A stretch of DNA of 64,000 nucleotides from Azorhizobium sp943371865. GTDB taxonomy: Bacteria; Pseudomonadota; Alphaproteobacteria; Rhizobiales; Xanthobacteraceae. A model generated the notes under the pieces. The model had not been told where the DNA came from and ran no database searches. It saw nothing but the letters and a program-made list of their open reading frames with translations. Position numbers and translations under genes: made by a program. The number at the start of each line of letters is the position of its first letter. Position 1 is the stretch's first letter. The stretch is from positions 58,297 through 122,296 of the forward strand of contig NZ_CALRWL010000012.1 in the NCBI RefSeq assembly GCF_943371865.1, written 5' to 3'. This document shows, in pieces, positions 1-8,684 of the stretch.

Positions 1-3000
1 AAGTGGCGCGCCTGGCCCTGACCTGGTCCGACCGCTTGCGGGAAGCGCTGCTGGCCAGTCTCGCCGGCGGCAATGCCCAAACCCTCTATGAGCGTTATGG
101 AAACGCCTTCGATGGCGGCTATATCGCCGCCTATGGGGTCAATACGGCGGTGGACGACATTGCCCGCCTGGAGCGGCTGTCCGCCGCCCGCCCGGTCGCC
201 CTGGACTTCTATCGGCGGCCCGGCGACACCGCCAACCGGATCTCCCTGCGGCTGATTTCCTTCGGCCGGCCGCTGCCGCTGGCACAGCGGGTGCCGACGC
301 TGGAAAATATGGGCCTGCGGGCCATCGACGAGCGCACCTACCGGATCGAGACCAGCCCGCGCCGCGGCGCCGACCCAGCCACCGCGACCTGCAGCTGGGT
401 CCACGAAATGAGCCTGGAACGGGCCGATCGCATCGCCATCGAGGTATCCGGGGCCGCCGAGCGCCTGGAGGACCTGCTCACCGCCGTCTTGCGCGGCGAG
501 GCGGAGAATGACGGCTTCAATGCCTTGGTGCTCGACACCTCGCTCGCCTGGCGGGACGTGGCCCTGGTGCGGGCGCTGGCGCGCTATCTGCGCCAGGCCG
601 GCATGGCCTTTTCCCAGGACTATCTGTGGACCACGCTGGTGCGCCACGCCGGCGTGGCCGAACGGGTGGCCCGGCTGTTCCATGCCCGGTTCGATCCGGC
701 GCGCGATCCGGCGCCGGAGGCCCGCGCCGCCCGGGAGGCGCCGCTGCGGGAGCAGATCGAGGCCGCCCTCGCCGAGGTCTCCAGCCTGGACGAGGACCGC
801 ATCCTGCGCCGGTTCGTCAATCTGGTGGACGCGGCGTTGCGCACCACGTTCTACCAGCGCGGCAGCGACGGCCGGCCCAAGGCGGCCATCGCCATCAAGT
901 ATGAAAGCGCCAAGGTGGAAGGGCTGCCTTTGCCCCGTCCGCTGTACGAAGTGTTCGTCTACTCACCCCAGGTGGAAGGCGTGCATCTGCGCTTCGGCCA
1001 TGTGGCCCGTGGCGGCCTGCGCTGGTCCGACCGGCCGCAGGATTTCCGCACCGAAGTGCTGGGCCTGGTGAAGGCGCAGCAGGTCAAGAATGCGGTGATC
1101 GTGCCCGTGGGCGCCAAGGGCGGCTTCGTGCCCAAGCGCCTGCCGCTGGGCGGCAGCCGCGACGCGGTGCAGGCGGAAGGCGTCTCCGCCTATGAGACGT
1201 TCGTTTCCAGCCTGCTGGACCTCACCGACAATCTGAAGAATGGCGAGGTGGTGCATCCCCAGGACGTGGTGCGGCTCGACGGCGACGATCCCTATCTGGT
1301 GGTCGCCGCCGACAAGGGCACCGCCACCTTCTCCGACACCGCCAACGGCATCTCCCAGCGCCACGGCTTCTGGCTGGATGACGCCTTCGCCTCCGGCGGC
1401 TCGGTGGGTTACGATCACAAGGCCATGGGCATCACCGCCCGCGGCGCGTGGGAGGCGGTGAAGCGCCATTTCCGCGAATTGAACGTGGATATCCAGGTCA
1501 CGCCGATCACCGTGGTGGGTGTCGGCGACATGTCCGGCGACGTGTTCGGCAACGGCATGCTGCTGTCCAAGGCCATCAAGCTGGTGGCGGCCTTCGACCA
1601 CCGCCACATCTTCCTCGATCCCGGCACCAATCCGGCGGTGGCTCATGCGGAGCGCGCCCGGCTGTTCGCTCTGCCCCGGTCCAGCTGGGCGGACTATGAC
1701 GCCAGCCTGATCTCCGAAGGCGGCGGCATCTATCCGCGCACCGCCAAGCGCATCCCGCTGTCGCCGCAGGTGCAGGCGCTGCTCGGTCTCGCCAAGCCCG
1801 AAGCCACCCCGAACGACGTCATGACCGCGATCCTGAAAGCGGACGTGGACCTGCTGTGGTTCGGCGGCATCGGCACCTATGTACGCGCCGTGGTGGAAAG
1901 CGACGCCCAGGTGGGCGACCGCGCCAACGATGCCATCCGCATCATCGCCAACGATCTGAAGGTGAAGGTGATCGGCGAAGGCGCCAACCTCGGCATGACC
2001 CAGCGCGGGCGCATCGAGGCAGCCCGCAAGGGCGTCAAGCTGAACACCGACGCCATCGACAATTCCGCCGGCGTCAACACCTCCGACGTGGAGGTGAACA
2101 TCAAGATCGCGCTCTCCCTGCCGGTGGCGGAAGGCACGCTCACGGGGCCGGATCGGGCCGCCCTGCTGGCCGAGATGACCGATGACGTCGGCCTGCTGGT
2201 GTTGCGGAACAATTATCTCCAGCCGCTCGCCCTCTCGCTGGCGGAGCGTCGCGGCACCGAGGATCTGGCGTTCCAGCAGCGGATGATGCAGGCGCTGGAA
2301 GTGCGCGGTGAACTGGACCGCAGCGTGGAATTCCTGCCCGGCGACGGCGAGATCCAGGAACGCCGGGCGCGCGGGGAATATCTCACCCGCCCGGAACTGG
2401 CGGTGCTGCTGGCCTATGCCAAATTGTCCCTCTATGCGGAGTTGCTCGCCTCCGACGTGCCGGACGATGCCTATCTGGCGGATGAACTGGTGCGCTATTT
2501 CCCACCCGCGCTCCAGGAGCGCTTCCCGGGTGCCATCACCGCCCATCGGCTGCGGCGGGAGATCATCTCCACCGGCCTCGCCAATGCCATCGTCAACCAG
2601 GGCGGGCCGGCCAGCATCACCCGCATCGCCGACCAGACCGGCGCCGACGCCGCGGGGATCGCCCGCGCGTTTGCGGTGGTGCGCGACAGCTATCGCCTGG
2701 CGGACATCAATGCCGCCATCGACGCCCTGGACACCCAGGTGGATGGGGAAGTCCAGCTGGGTCTCTATGCCGCCGTGCAGGATCTGATGATCGGCCGCAC
2801 CATCTGGTTCCTGCGCAACGTCAGCCTGGCGGACGGCATTGCCGGAGTGGTGGCGCGCTATGGCGCGGCCATCGCCGAGGTCGGCGGCGCTCTCGACGCC
2901 AGCCTGCCCGATGCCTGGCGCATCGCCCGTGACCGCCGCATCGCCGAACTGGTCCACCACCGGGTGCCCGATGCGCTGGCAGCGCGGATCGCCGTGCTCC

Positions 3001-3392
3001 CGGCGCTGGCGGCGGGCTCGGATATCGCCCTGCTGGCGGAACGCAGCGGCCGGCGCATCGACGAGGCGGCGCCCACCTTCTTCGCGGCGGGACGCTACTT
3101 CGCCATCGACGACCTCATCACCTCTGCCAAGTCCATCTCCGCCCCGGACTATTACGACCGTCTCGCCCTGGACCGGGCGGTGGCGCAGGTGGAGACCTTC
3201 ATCCGACAGGTCACCAGTGAAGTTCTGGCCCAGGGCGGCACCGGTGCCGAAGGTGTCGAAGCCTGGGTGGAGCGCCGCCGCAAGGAAGTGGACCGCATCC
3301 GCGCCACGGTGCAGGACATCACCGCCTCCGGCCTCTCCCTGTCCAAGCTGACCCTGGCCGCGAACCTGTTGGGCGATCTCGCCCGGGGTTAA
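1..3392 (+). CDS. NAD-specific glutamate dehydrogenase, large (~180 kDa) class, 5'-truncated by window edge
   Basis: Oxidises glutamate to 2-oxoglutarate and ammonia with NAD+, a cytoplasmic catabolic step linking amino acids to the TCA cycle. About 1130 C-terminal residues are present; the family is usually about 1600, so roughly the N-terminal third (ACT-like regulatory region) lies upstream of the window. The catalytic core is recognisable around bases 1000-1150 by the glycine-rich RGGLRWSDR stretch followed by VPVGAKGGFVPK, the dicarboxylate-binding lysine region, then the Rossmann part near DLLWFGGIGTYVR and IGEGANLGMTQ. The C-terminal helical domain specific to this class runs to the stop at 3392. 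Codon use is typical of the window. Identification is firm; only the start is unknown. Confidence 0.95.
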   Translation, partial: VARLALTWSDRLREALLASLAGGNAQTLYERYGNAFDGGYIAAYGVNTAVDDIARLERLSAARPVALDFYRRPGDTANRISLRLISFGRPLPLAQRVPTLENMGLRAIDERTYRIETSPRRGADPATATCSWVHEMSLERADRIAIEVSGAAERLEDLLTAVLRGEAENDGFNALVLDTSLAWRDVALVRALARYLRQAGMAFSQDYLWTTLVRHAGVAERVARLFHARFDPARDPAPEARAAREAPLREQIEAALAEVSSLDEDRILRRFVNLVDAALRTTFYQRGSDGRPKAAIAIKYESAKVEGLPLPRPLYEVFVYSPQVEGVHLRFGHVARGGLRWSDRPQDFRTEVLGLVKAQQVKNAVIVPVGAKGGFVPKRLPLGGSRDAVQAEGVSAYETFVSSLLDLTDNLKNGEVVHPQDVVRLDGDDPYLVVAADKGTATFSDTANGISQRHGFWLDDAFASGGSVGYDHKAMGITARGAWEAVKRHFRELNVDIQVTPITVVGVGDMSGDVFGNGMLLSKAIKLVAAFDHRHIFLDPGTNPAVAHAERARLFALPRSSWADYDASLISEGGGIYPRTAKRIPLSPQVQALLGLAKPEATPNDVMTAILKADVDLLWFGGIGTYVRAVVESDAQVGDRANDAIRIIANDLKVKVIGEGANLGMTQRGRIEAARKGVKLNTDAIDNSAGVNTSDVEVNIKIALSLPVAEGTLTGPDRAALLAEMTDDVGLLVLRNNYLQPLALSLAERRGTEDLAFQQRMMQALEVRGELDRSVEFLPGDGEIQERRARGEYLTRPELAVLLAYAKLSLYAELLASDVPDDAYLADELVRYFPPALQERFPGAITAHRLRREIISTGLANAIVNQGGPASITRIADQTGADAAGIARAFAVVRDSYRLADINAAIDALDTQVDGEVQLGLYAAVQDLMIGRTIWFLRNVSLADGIAGVVARYGAAIAEVGGALDASLPDAWRIARDRRIAELVHHRVPDALAARIAVLPALAAGSDIALLAERSGRRIDEAAPTFFAAGRYFAIDDLITSAKSISAPDYYDRLALDRAVAQVETFIRQVTSEVLAQGGTGAEGVEAWVERRRKEVDRIRATVQDITASGLSLSKLTLAANLLGDLARG

Positions 3393-3406
3393 ACGCCGGA
3401 AGAACA

Positions 3407-3441
3407 GGGGCGCCACGCCATCGTCGGTGGCATGGCGCCCC
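3407..3441 (+). terminator. Hairpin after NAD-GDH, probable terminator
   Basis: Starting 14 bases after the glutamate dehydrogenase stop, a 14-bp arm at 3407-3420 pairs with 3428-3441 around a 7-base loop with one mismatch. There is no T-tract afterwards, so classic intrinsic termination is uncertain; it could also be an mRNA 3'-end stabiliser. Confidence 0.45.
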
Positions 3442-3535
3442 GCTTCCAAACACCATCCGCCTCTAAGCTGGGGACCGGCGCCCTGGCAGCGCTTCCCGGC
3501 TTCCGTCGCCGACCGCGCAATGCCACTGTCCCGCC

Positions 3536-4921
3536 ATGCCTGGACAGTCCTTTCCCACCACCTTCTCCCCGACCCGCTCCGCGCCCCGCCGGGCGCTGAT
3601 CGGCTGGGTGCTGTTCGATCCGGCCTGCCAGCCCTTCTTCACCCTCGTCACCACCTTCATCTTCGCCCCCTATTTCGCCTCGGCGGTGGTGGCGACACCG
3701 GCGCTGGGCCAGGAATTGTGGGGCTATGCCACCGGCATCGCCGGGCTGATCATCGCCCTGTCGTCGCCGGTGCTGGGGGCGATCGCCGACGCCGCCGGGC
3801 GGCGTAAGCCCTGGGTGGCGGTGTTCGGCGCCGCTCTGGTGATCGGCTGCGGCGGCCTGTGGTTCGCACTGCCGGGCGATGAGGCCCGGGTGCCGCTGAT
3901 CCTGGCCAGTTTCATCCTGGCGACCGTCGGGGCCGAATGCGCCATCACCTTCAACAATGCCATGATGCCGGGGCTGGTGCCGCCGGAGAAGCTGGGCCGG
4001 CTGTCGGGCACCGGCTGGGCCTGCGGCTATGTGGGCGGCCTGATTGCGCTCGGCCTCATGCTGGCGGTCTTTTCCACCAATCCCACCACCGGCCTGACAT
4101 TGCTGGGTCGCCCGCCCGCCTTCGGCCTTGATGCGGCGCTGCGCGAAGGCGACCGGATTTCCGGGCCGCTGTGCGCGCTGTGGTTCGCGGTGCTGGTGAT
4201 CCCCATGTTCCTGTTCGTGCCGGATCGCCCGCGGGCACTGCCGTGGCGGGCGGCGGTGCGCAGCGGCGTGCGCGAGACCGCCGCCCTGCTGCACCGGCTG
4301 AAAGGCCAGCGGAACCTCGCCCGCTTCCTCCTGGCCAACATGATCTATGCCGATGGCCTGGTCGGCCTGTTCGCCCTGGGCGGCATCTATGCGGCCGGGA
4401 CCTTCGGCTGGGGTTCGGTGGAGATCGGCATCTTCGGCATCCTCATCCTCATCGCCGGCATCGCCGGCGCTCTGGCAGGCGGCTGGCTGGATGATGCCTT
4501 GGGCGGGCGGCGCGTGGTGCTGGGCGGGCTGGTGCTGCTGTTCTTGGCCAGCTTCGGCATCCTGTGCGTGGACCGCGACGGGCTGCTGTTCGGCCTCATC
4601 CCCACCGCGCCGGGGCACGGCTTGTTCGCCACTCTGCCGGAGAAGATCTATCTCGGCCTGGGGCTGATCATCGGCCTGGTGGCCGGTCCGCTTCAGGCGG
4701 CCTCGCGGACCATATTGGCCCGGCTGGCGCCACCGGAGCATCTGGGGGAATATTTCGGCCTGTTCGCGCTTTCGGGACGGGTGACCTCGTTCGCGGCGCC
4801 GACCCTGGTGGCGGTGGTCACCGGCCTTGCCGCCAGCCAGAAGGCCGGGGTGGCGGTGCTCCTGGGGTTTTTCGCCCTGGGCGGGCTGATCCTGGCCGGG
4901 GTGCGCGAACCCGCCCGTTGA
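3536..4921 (+). CDS. MFS transporter, UMF1/Atg22-like family
   Basis: Inner-membrane carrier of the major facilitator superfamily; substrate unknown. The 461-residue protein has about 12 hydrophobic segments. The N-terminal GWVLFDPACQPFF corresponds to the GWxLYDxAxxxF signature of the UMF1 (Atg22-like) branch, and DAAGRRKPWV after the second or third helix matches the family's cytoplasmic loop. ATG at 3536 gives a short cytoplasmic N-terminus before helix 1. It stands alone on the plus strand between the dehydrogenase and a small secreted protein gene, so neighbours give no hint of substrate. Family assignment is good; specificity cannot be read from sequence. Confidence 0.85.
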   Translation: MPGQSFPTTFSPTRSAPRRALIGWVLFDPACQPFFTLVTTFIFAPYFASAVVATPALGQELWGYATGIAGLIIALSSPVLGAIADAAGRRKPWVAVFGAALVIGCGGLWFALPGDEARVPLILASFILATVGAECAITFNNAMMPGLVPPEKLGRLSGTGWACGYVGGLIALGLMLAVFSTNPTTGLTLLGRPPAFGLDAALREGDRISGPLCALWFAVLVIPMFLFVPDRPRALPWRAAVRSGVRETAALLHRLKGQRNLARFLLANMIYADGLVGLFALGGIYAAGTFGWGSVEIGIFGILILIAGIAGALAGGWLDDALGGRRVVLGGLVLLFLASFGILCVDRDGLLFGLIPTAPGHGLFATLPEKIYLGLGLIIGLVAGPLQAASRTILARLAPPEHLGEYFGLFALSGRVTSFAAPTLVAVVTGLAASQKAGVAVLLGFFALGGLILAGVREPAR

Positions 4922-4990
4922 GGCCGACCGCGAACGGGTTTACCCTGACGCAACGTCCGGTCCAATCGCCCAGTGGGCGGAGGTGGCTCC

Positions 4991-5275
4991 ATGGTTCGCA
5001 TGGCAAAGGGTTTCGATATCCGCCTCGCGGCCGGCATCGCCGTGCTGGCCGCCGCGCTCATCGCCGGCAGTCCCGTGCGGGCCGATGCGCCGGAGAAGGC
5101 CACGGTGCAGAAATCCGCGTCGCAGCCATCGACGCCGGCAAAGCCGGCACCCGGCGCGCGCAAGCCCGTCGCCGCGACGGAGGAACCGATTTCGCCGCGC
5201 TGGATCGGCCCCACATGGGAGATCAAGGGCCTGACCGTGTGGGTGTTCACCCCCGGCCATTTCGAAGGCCGTTAG
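4991..5275 (+). CDS. Small secreted protein, function unknown
   Basis: A 94-residue protein with an N-terminal signal peptide: basic start (MVRMAKGFDIR), hydrophobic core rich in Ala/Leu, and a cleavage-like site after SPVRADA. The mature part begins with an Ala/Pro/Lys-rich linker and ends in a conserved-looking segment with three Trp residues (RWIGPTWEIKGLTVWVF). The ATG at 4991 follows GGAGGTGGCTCC, which holds a good ribosome binding site; a second in-frame ATG lies at 5000. Likely periplasmic. I do not recognise the family. Confidence 0.7.
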   Translation: MVRMAKGFDIRLAAGIAVLAAALIAGSPVRADAPEKATVQKSASQPSTPAKPAPGARKPVAATEEPISPRWIGPTWEIKGLTVWVFTPGHFEGR

Positions 5276-5287
5276 CGAACGCCCGCG

Positions 5288-5569
5288 TTAGCGGCGGCGG
5301 GCCGCCTCCAGCAAAGCCCGCCCCGCATCGGTCAATTCCACCATGGGCTGGTGCGCGGGGCCGAGCCGCCGCGCCGCATATCCGCCATCCAGGGCATCCT
5401 CCCAGACGGTGAGGCGGGGGCAGGACGTGCGCCAAGCCTCCAGGGCCTCGGCATAGGTCCTGGGCTCGGCGTCGAGCCATTGGAGAAAATCCAGTACCAG
5501 CGCCACGGGAGCATCGAAGCCGTGCGCGGGCACGGGGCTGTCTACAGCGGGGATGTCTGCAAGAGACAT
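5288..5569 (-). CDS. Small winged-helix-like hypothetical protein
   Basis: A 93-residue cytoplasmic protein. Its centre (FLQWLDAEPRTYAEALEAW followed by WEDALDGGYAAR) and the end (VELTDAGRALLEAARRR) look like a small helix-turn-helix or winged-helix fold; the terminal 'LTxAGRALL' is common in MarR-type or PadR-type wing/helix ends. AGGAGG lies exactly six bases before the ATG at 5569, which decides the start over the ATG two codons upstream. Convergent with the preceding small secreted gene (12-base gap). No partner is evident. Function is unknown; the fold suggestion is inference. Confidence 0.65.
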   Translation of the reverse strand: MSLADIPAVDSPVPAHGFDAPVALVLDFLQWLDAEPRTYAEALEAWRTSCPRLTVWEDALDGGYAARRLGPAHQPMVELTDAGRALLEAARRR

Positions 5570-5712
5570 GGCCATCCTCCTGCTGGACCCCGCGCACATC
5601 ATGACCGGCGCGCGAGGCCGGATGAGAGCTGCAAGAGGAGAGCACAGGCCCCCGTCGTCTGCAACGTCGGCAGAGCGGGCGGGCGCCGCCGGCCTCAGGG
5701 AAATGCCGGCCG

Positions 5713-6156
5713 TCAGGCGCCCGGCGGGGTCCAATCGGCCGGGGCCATCTGGAAGCCGGAGAACAGGAAGGCGGGCGCCACCGTGCAGCCCACCAGGGTC
5801 CAGGCGCCCTGGCTTTCCGCCGCCTGCCAGACGAAGGGCGGCACCACGCCCTGCGGCTGCTGGCCGGCGGCGATGTCCGTGCCCAAGGTCACGGTATGGG
5901 CCGGCTCGCCCTCGGCAGCCATGTGCAAAGCCAGCGGGGCACCCGCATAGAAATGCCAGGTCTCGCTGGCGTCCACCCGATGCCAATGGGAGCGCTCGCC
6001 CGCCGCCAGCAGGAAATAGATGGCGGTGGAGGCCGCCCGCGTGCCTTCCAGCGCCACGTCGCGGAAGGTCTCGCGGAAATGGCCGCCTTCCGGGTGGGGC
6101 TGGAGATCGAGCAGAGCAATGACCTCTGCGGCGGATAAGGTGGAGATGTCAGTCAT
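5713..6156 (-). CDS. Cupin-domain protein (DUF985 / Cupin_5 type)
   Basis: A 147-residue single-domain cupin. Recognisable features are LDLQPHPEGGHFRETFRD near the N-terminus, the AAGERSHWHRVDASETWHFYAGAPL strand pair bearing the His/Glu positions typical of this cupin subgroup, and the C-terminal GCTVAPAFLFSGFQMAP, which is very characteristic of DUF985 proteins. Members are small cytoplasmic beta-barrels, possibly sugar-epimerase-like, without an agreed function. The gene reads away from the palindromic repeat at 6167-6274 and may be co-oriented with gloB, 154 bp upstream. Confidence 0.85.
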   Translation of the reverse strand: MTDISTLSAAEVIALLDLQPHPEGGHFRETFRDVALEGTRAASTAIYFLLAAGERSHWHRVDASETWHFYAGAPLALHMAAEGEPAHTVTLGTDIAAGQQPQGVVPPFVWQAAESQGAWTLVGCTVAPAFLFSGFQMAPADWTPPGA

Positions 6157-6166
6157 AGATCAGACC

Positions 6167-6274
6167 CTAGAGCGTTTTCGAGCGAACGGGATCCCGGCTC
6201 GCGAAAAGAAAACGCGATAAAACAGATAGATAGAGCATTTCACCGATTCAAAGAAACGGGGAAATACTCTAGAG
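6167..6274. repeat. Two-hairpin palindromic intergenic repeat (Rhizobiales REP-like element)
   Basis: About 108 bases bounded by CTAGAG at the left and CTCTAG at the right. The first hairpin uses GCGTTTTC (6172-6179) with GAAAACGC (6208-6215), enclosing an inner GAGC/GCTC pairing; the second uses GAGCATTTC (6233-6241) with GAAATACTC (6261-6269). It sits between gloB and the cupin gene. I recognise the GCGTTTTCGAGCGAA core as a widespread intergenic repeat of Xanthobacteraceae and relatives. A half copy occurs at 40862-40885. Confidence 0.75.
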
Positions 6275-6309
6275 ACCCAGGCTTGCGCGGTGCTCGCGCA
6301 CCGGCGGCG

Positions 6310-7083
6310 TCAGCCCTTGAACACGTTCTTGCGCGCCCGCAATTCGGTGAAGACGGCGGCGGGCTCGGCGCCCGCCAGTCCAAGCCGCTCGGCCATGTCG
6401 GGATCGTCGGCGCGCAGGAAGGGGTTGGTCAGCCGCTCGTCCCCCAGCAAAGCGGGGATGGTCGGCTTGCCCTCGCGGCGCGCCGCCTCCGCATCGGCAA
6501 AGCGGGCGCGCAGGGCGCCATTGTCCGGATCGACGCTGATGGCGAAGCGCCCGTTGGCCAGGGTATATTCATGGCCGCAATAGAGCGACAGATCGTCCGG
6601 CAGCGCCCGCAGCCGCAGCAGCGACTGCCACAGGACCGGCGGGTCGCACTCCATGGGACGCCCGCAGCCCAGCACGAACAAGGTGTCGCCGGAAAACAGC
6701 AGCCGCTCGTCCTCGAACAGATAGACCACATGCCCGGCGGTATGGCCGGGGGTCTCCATGACGCGGCCGATCAGGGAGCCCACTCCCACCGGGTCGCCGT
6801 CCACCACCGTCACGTCAATGCCGGGAATGGTCGCCGCTTCCGCCTTGGGCCCCACCACGGTGGCGCCGAACTGCGCCTTGAGGGCCAGAACCCCATCCAC
6901 ATGGTCGCTGTGATGGTGCGTCACCAGGATGTGGGTGAGATCCCAGCCTTCCCGGTCCAGGGCCTCCAGCACCGGCGTGGCATCCGGCACATCCACCACG
7001 CAGGTGGCCTCGGTGACCGGATCGTGGATCAGCACCGCGTAATTGTCGCTCAGGCACGGAATAACGCGGATATCGACCGGCAT
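6310..7083 (-). CDS. gloB: Hydroxyacylglutathione hydrolase (glyoxalase II)
   Basis: Hydrolyses S-lactoylglutathione to lactate and glutathione, the second step of methylglyoxal detoxification, in the cytoplasm. The 257-residue protein has the metallo-beta-lactamase motif THHHSDH at residues 55-61, the third metal ligand in METPGHTAGH, the bridging Asp in FSGDTLFVLGCGR and the late His in YCGHEYT; NPFLR near the C-terminus is typical of glyoxalase II. The ATG at 7083 is preceded by GGAGGACATCC, which supports this start over longer possibilities. It is divergent from the methyltransferase gene at 7263, leaving a shared promoter region of about 180 bp. Confidence 0.95.
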   Translation of the reverse strand: MPVDIRVIPCLSDNYAVLIHDPVTEATCVVDVPDATPVLEALDREGWDLTHILVTHHHSDHVDGVLALKAQFGATVVGPKAEAATIPGIDVTVVDGDPVGVGSLIGRVMETPGHTAGHVVYLFEDERLLFSGDTLFVLGCGRPMECDPPVLWQSLLRLRALPDDLSLYCGHEYTLANGRFAISVDPDNGALRARFADAEAARREGKPTIPALLGDERLTNPFLRADDPDMAERLGLAGAEPAAVFTELRARKNVFKG

Positions 7084-7262
7084 GGATGTCCTCCTCCCGG
7101 GGGTGATCGGGAAAATCCAGGTGCCCTTGAGTAGCATGCCGGCGGCCCCAGGCCACCACCCTTCGGCGTCGCACCGCTCCGCTTGCCTGCCCGTGTGAGC
7201 GCAGTGCAAGCCATGAAGCGCGTTCCCCCACGTCTGCTATAAGGGCGTCTGAGGAGAAGCGG

Positions 7263-7991
7263 ATGTTCCTGGACGTGGTCGACCTGCGCAGCTTCTACGC
7301 CCAGCCGCTCGGCGTGGTGACACGCCGCCTGCTCGGCCGGGCGGTGCGCGCCCGCTTCAACGATGTGCGCGGCCTCTCGGTGCTCGGCCTCGGCTATGCC
7401 ACGCCTTATCTCGGCGTGTTCCGCGAGGAGGCGGAACGCTGCATCGCCATCATGCCGGCGGCCCAGGGCGTGGTGCGCTGGCCCGCCACCGCCCCGACCC
7501 TGGCCGCGCTGGCGGACGAAACCGAATTGCCGCTGGCCAATTCCTCCATGGACCGGGTGGTGGCGGTGCATCTGCTGGAAATGACCCCCAACGCCGCCGA
7601 GGTGCTGCGGGAAGTGTGGCGGGTGCTGGCGCCCGGCGGACGGCTTTTGGCCATCGTGCCCAACCGCAGCAGCGTGTGGGCGCGCCTCGACACCACGCCG
7701 TTCGGCAATGGCAGCCCCTTCTCCCGCGGCCAGGTGGTGCGCCTGCTGCGGGAAGCCCTCTTCACGCCGGTGGGCTGGGGCGAAGCGCTTTATGTGCCGC
7801 CCATTTCCAGCAAATGGCTGCTGCGCACCGCGGTGCCGTGGGAGCGGGTGGGCGGGCGGCTGTCGCTGCCGTTCGCGGGCGTCCATGTGGTGGAAGCCAC
7901 CAAGCAGCTCTACCGGCCGGTGATGATCAAGAAGGCCAAGCTCTCGCCAGTGATGGACCCGGCCTTGGTGCCGGGGCTGCCGGCAGGCTGA
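7263..7991 (+). CDS. Class I SAM-dependent methyltransferase (Methyltransf_11-like)
   Basis: A 242-residue protein. Residues roughly 30-130 form a Rossmann-like methyltransferase core: a modified SAM-binding loop at VLGLGYATPY, an acidic segment around LPLANSSMDRVVAVHLLEM (motif post I/II), and EVLREVWRVLAPGGRLLAIVPN, the usual 'leader in charge of product' segment of Methyltransf_11 proteins. The C-terminal third is a basic extension. Upstream GAGGAGAAGCGG supports ATG 7263. This gene is commonly found next to gloB in Rhizobiales; its substrate is not known. Convergent with metW, 17 bp between stops. Confidence 0.85.
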   Translation: MFLDVVDLRSFYAQPLGVVTRRLLGRAVRARFNDVRGLSVLGLGYATPYLGVFREEAERCIAIMPAAQGVVRWPATAPTLAALADETELPLANSSMDRVVAVHLLEMTPNAAEVLREVWRVLAPGGRLLAIVPNRSSVWARLDTTPFGNGSPFSRGQVVRLLREALFTPVGWGEALYVPPISSKWLLRTAVPWERVGGRLSLPFAGVHVVEATKQLYRPVMIKKAKLSPVMDPALVPGLPAG

Positions 7992-8008
7992 GGCTTATCG
8001 GTCCCGTC

Positions 8009-8680
8009 TCAAGAGCGCGGCGCCGGGGCATCCTTGCGCGACAACAGGAACACCGCCTGCTCGCCCAGCAGGTTCCACACCCACCAGGGCATGTTCACCC
8101 GCACCCGATGGCCGGCGGAATCCAGCGCCACCGCCCGTTCCATGCGGGCGTCCAGCACATCCACCAGCGCCACGAAATCGCGGATGGTGCAGAAGTGGAT
8201 GTTGGGGGTGTCGTACCAGGAGTAGGGCATGTTGTCGGTGATGGGCATGCGGCCGTAGATCATCAGATCGAGCCGCGAGCGCCAGTGGCCGAAGTTCGGG
8301 AATGACACCACCGCATGCCGGCCGATGCGCAGCATCTGCTCCATCACCCAGCGCGGGCGGCGGGTGGCCTGGAGGGTCTGGGACAGGATCACGTAATCGA
8401 ACGCATCGTCGGGATAATGGGCGAGATCCACATCCGCATCGCCCTGGATCACCGCCAGGCCGCGGGCGACGCCGGCATTGACGCCCTCGCGGGACAGCTC
8501 GATGCCACGGGCATCGCAGCCGCGCGTGGTGGCCAGCAGATCCAGCAGTTCGCCGTCGCCCGCGCCCACGTCGAGCACCCGCGAGCCCGGCGCCACCATT
8601 TCCGCCACCACCACCAGATCGACGCGCCCCCCGGAGGAGCGCACGGCGCTTTCATCAAGCTTGCGTTCGCGATCCAGCAT
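8009..8680 (-). CDS. metW: Methionine biosynthesis protein MetW
   Basis: Partner of MetX in homoserine O-acetylation in many alpha-, beta- and gamma-proteobacteria; carries a SAM-binding fold and is thought to activate or modulate MetX. The 223-residue protein shows motif I VLDVGAGDGELL, LSQTLQATRRP and the diagnostic MetW block VVSFPNFGHWRSRLDLM...GRMPITDNMPYSWYDTPNIHFCT. The start codon lies only four bases after the metX stop, so the two genes form one transcriptional and probably translationally coupled unit. Confidence 0.95.
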   Translation of the reverse strand: MLDRERKLDESAVRSSGGRVDLVVVAEMVAPGSRVLDVGAGDGELLDLLATTRGCDARGIELSREGVNAGVARGLAVIQGDADVDLAHYPDDAFDYVILSQTLQATRRPRWVMEQMLRIGRHAVVSFPNFGHWRSRLDLMIYGRMPITDNMPYSWYDTPNIHFCTIRDFVALVDVLDARMERAVALDSAGHRVRVNMPWWVWNLLGEQAVFLLSRKDAPAPRS

Positions 8681-8684
8681 GCGC

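Noticed and set aside
963..3449. Very long open frame antisense to the glutamate dehydrogenase gene
   Set aside because: It is a by-product of GC-rich codon bias; composition is His/Gly/Arg/Gln-rich and the opposite strand encodes a clear enzyme.
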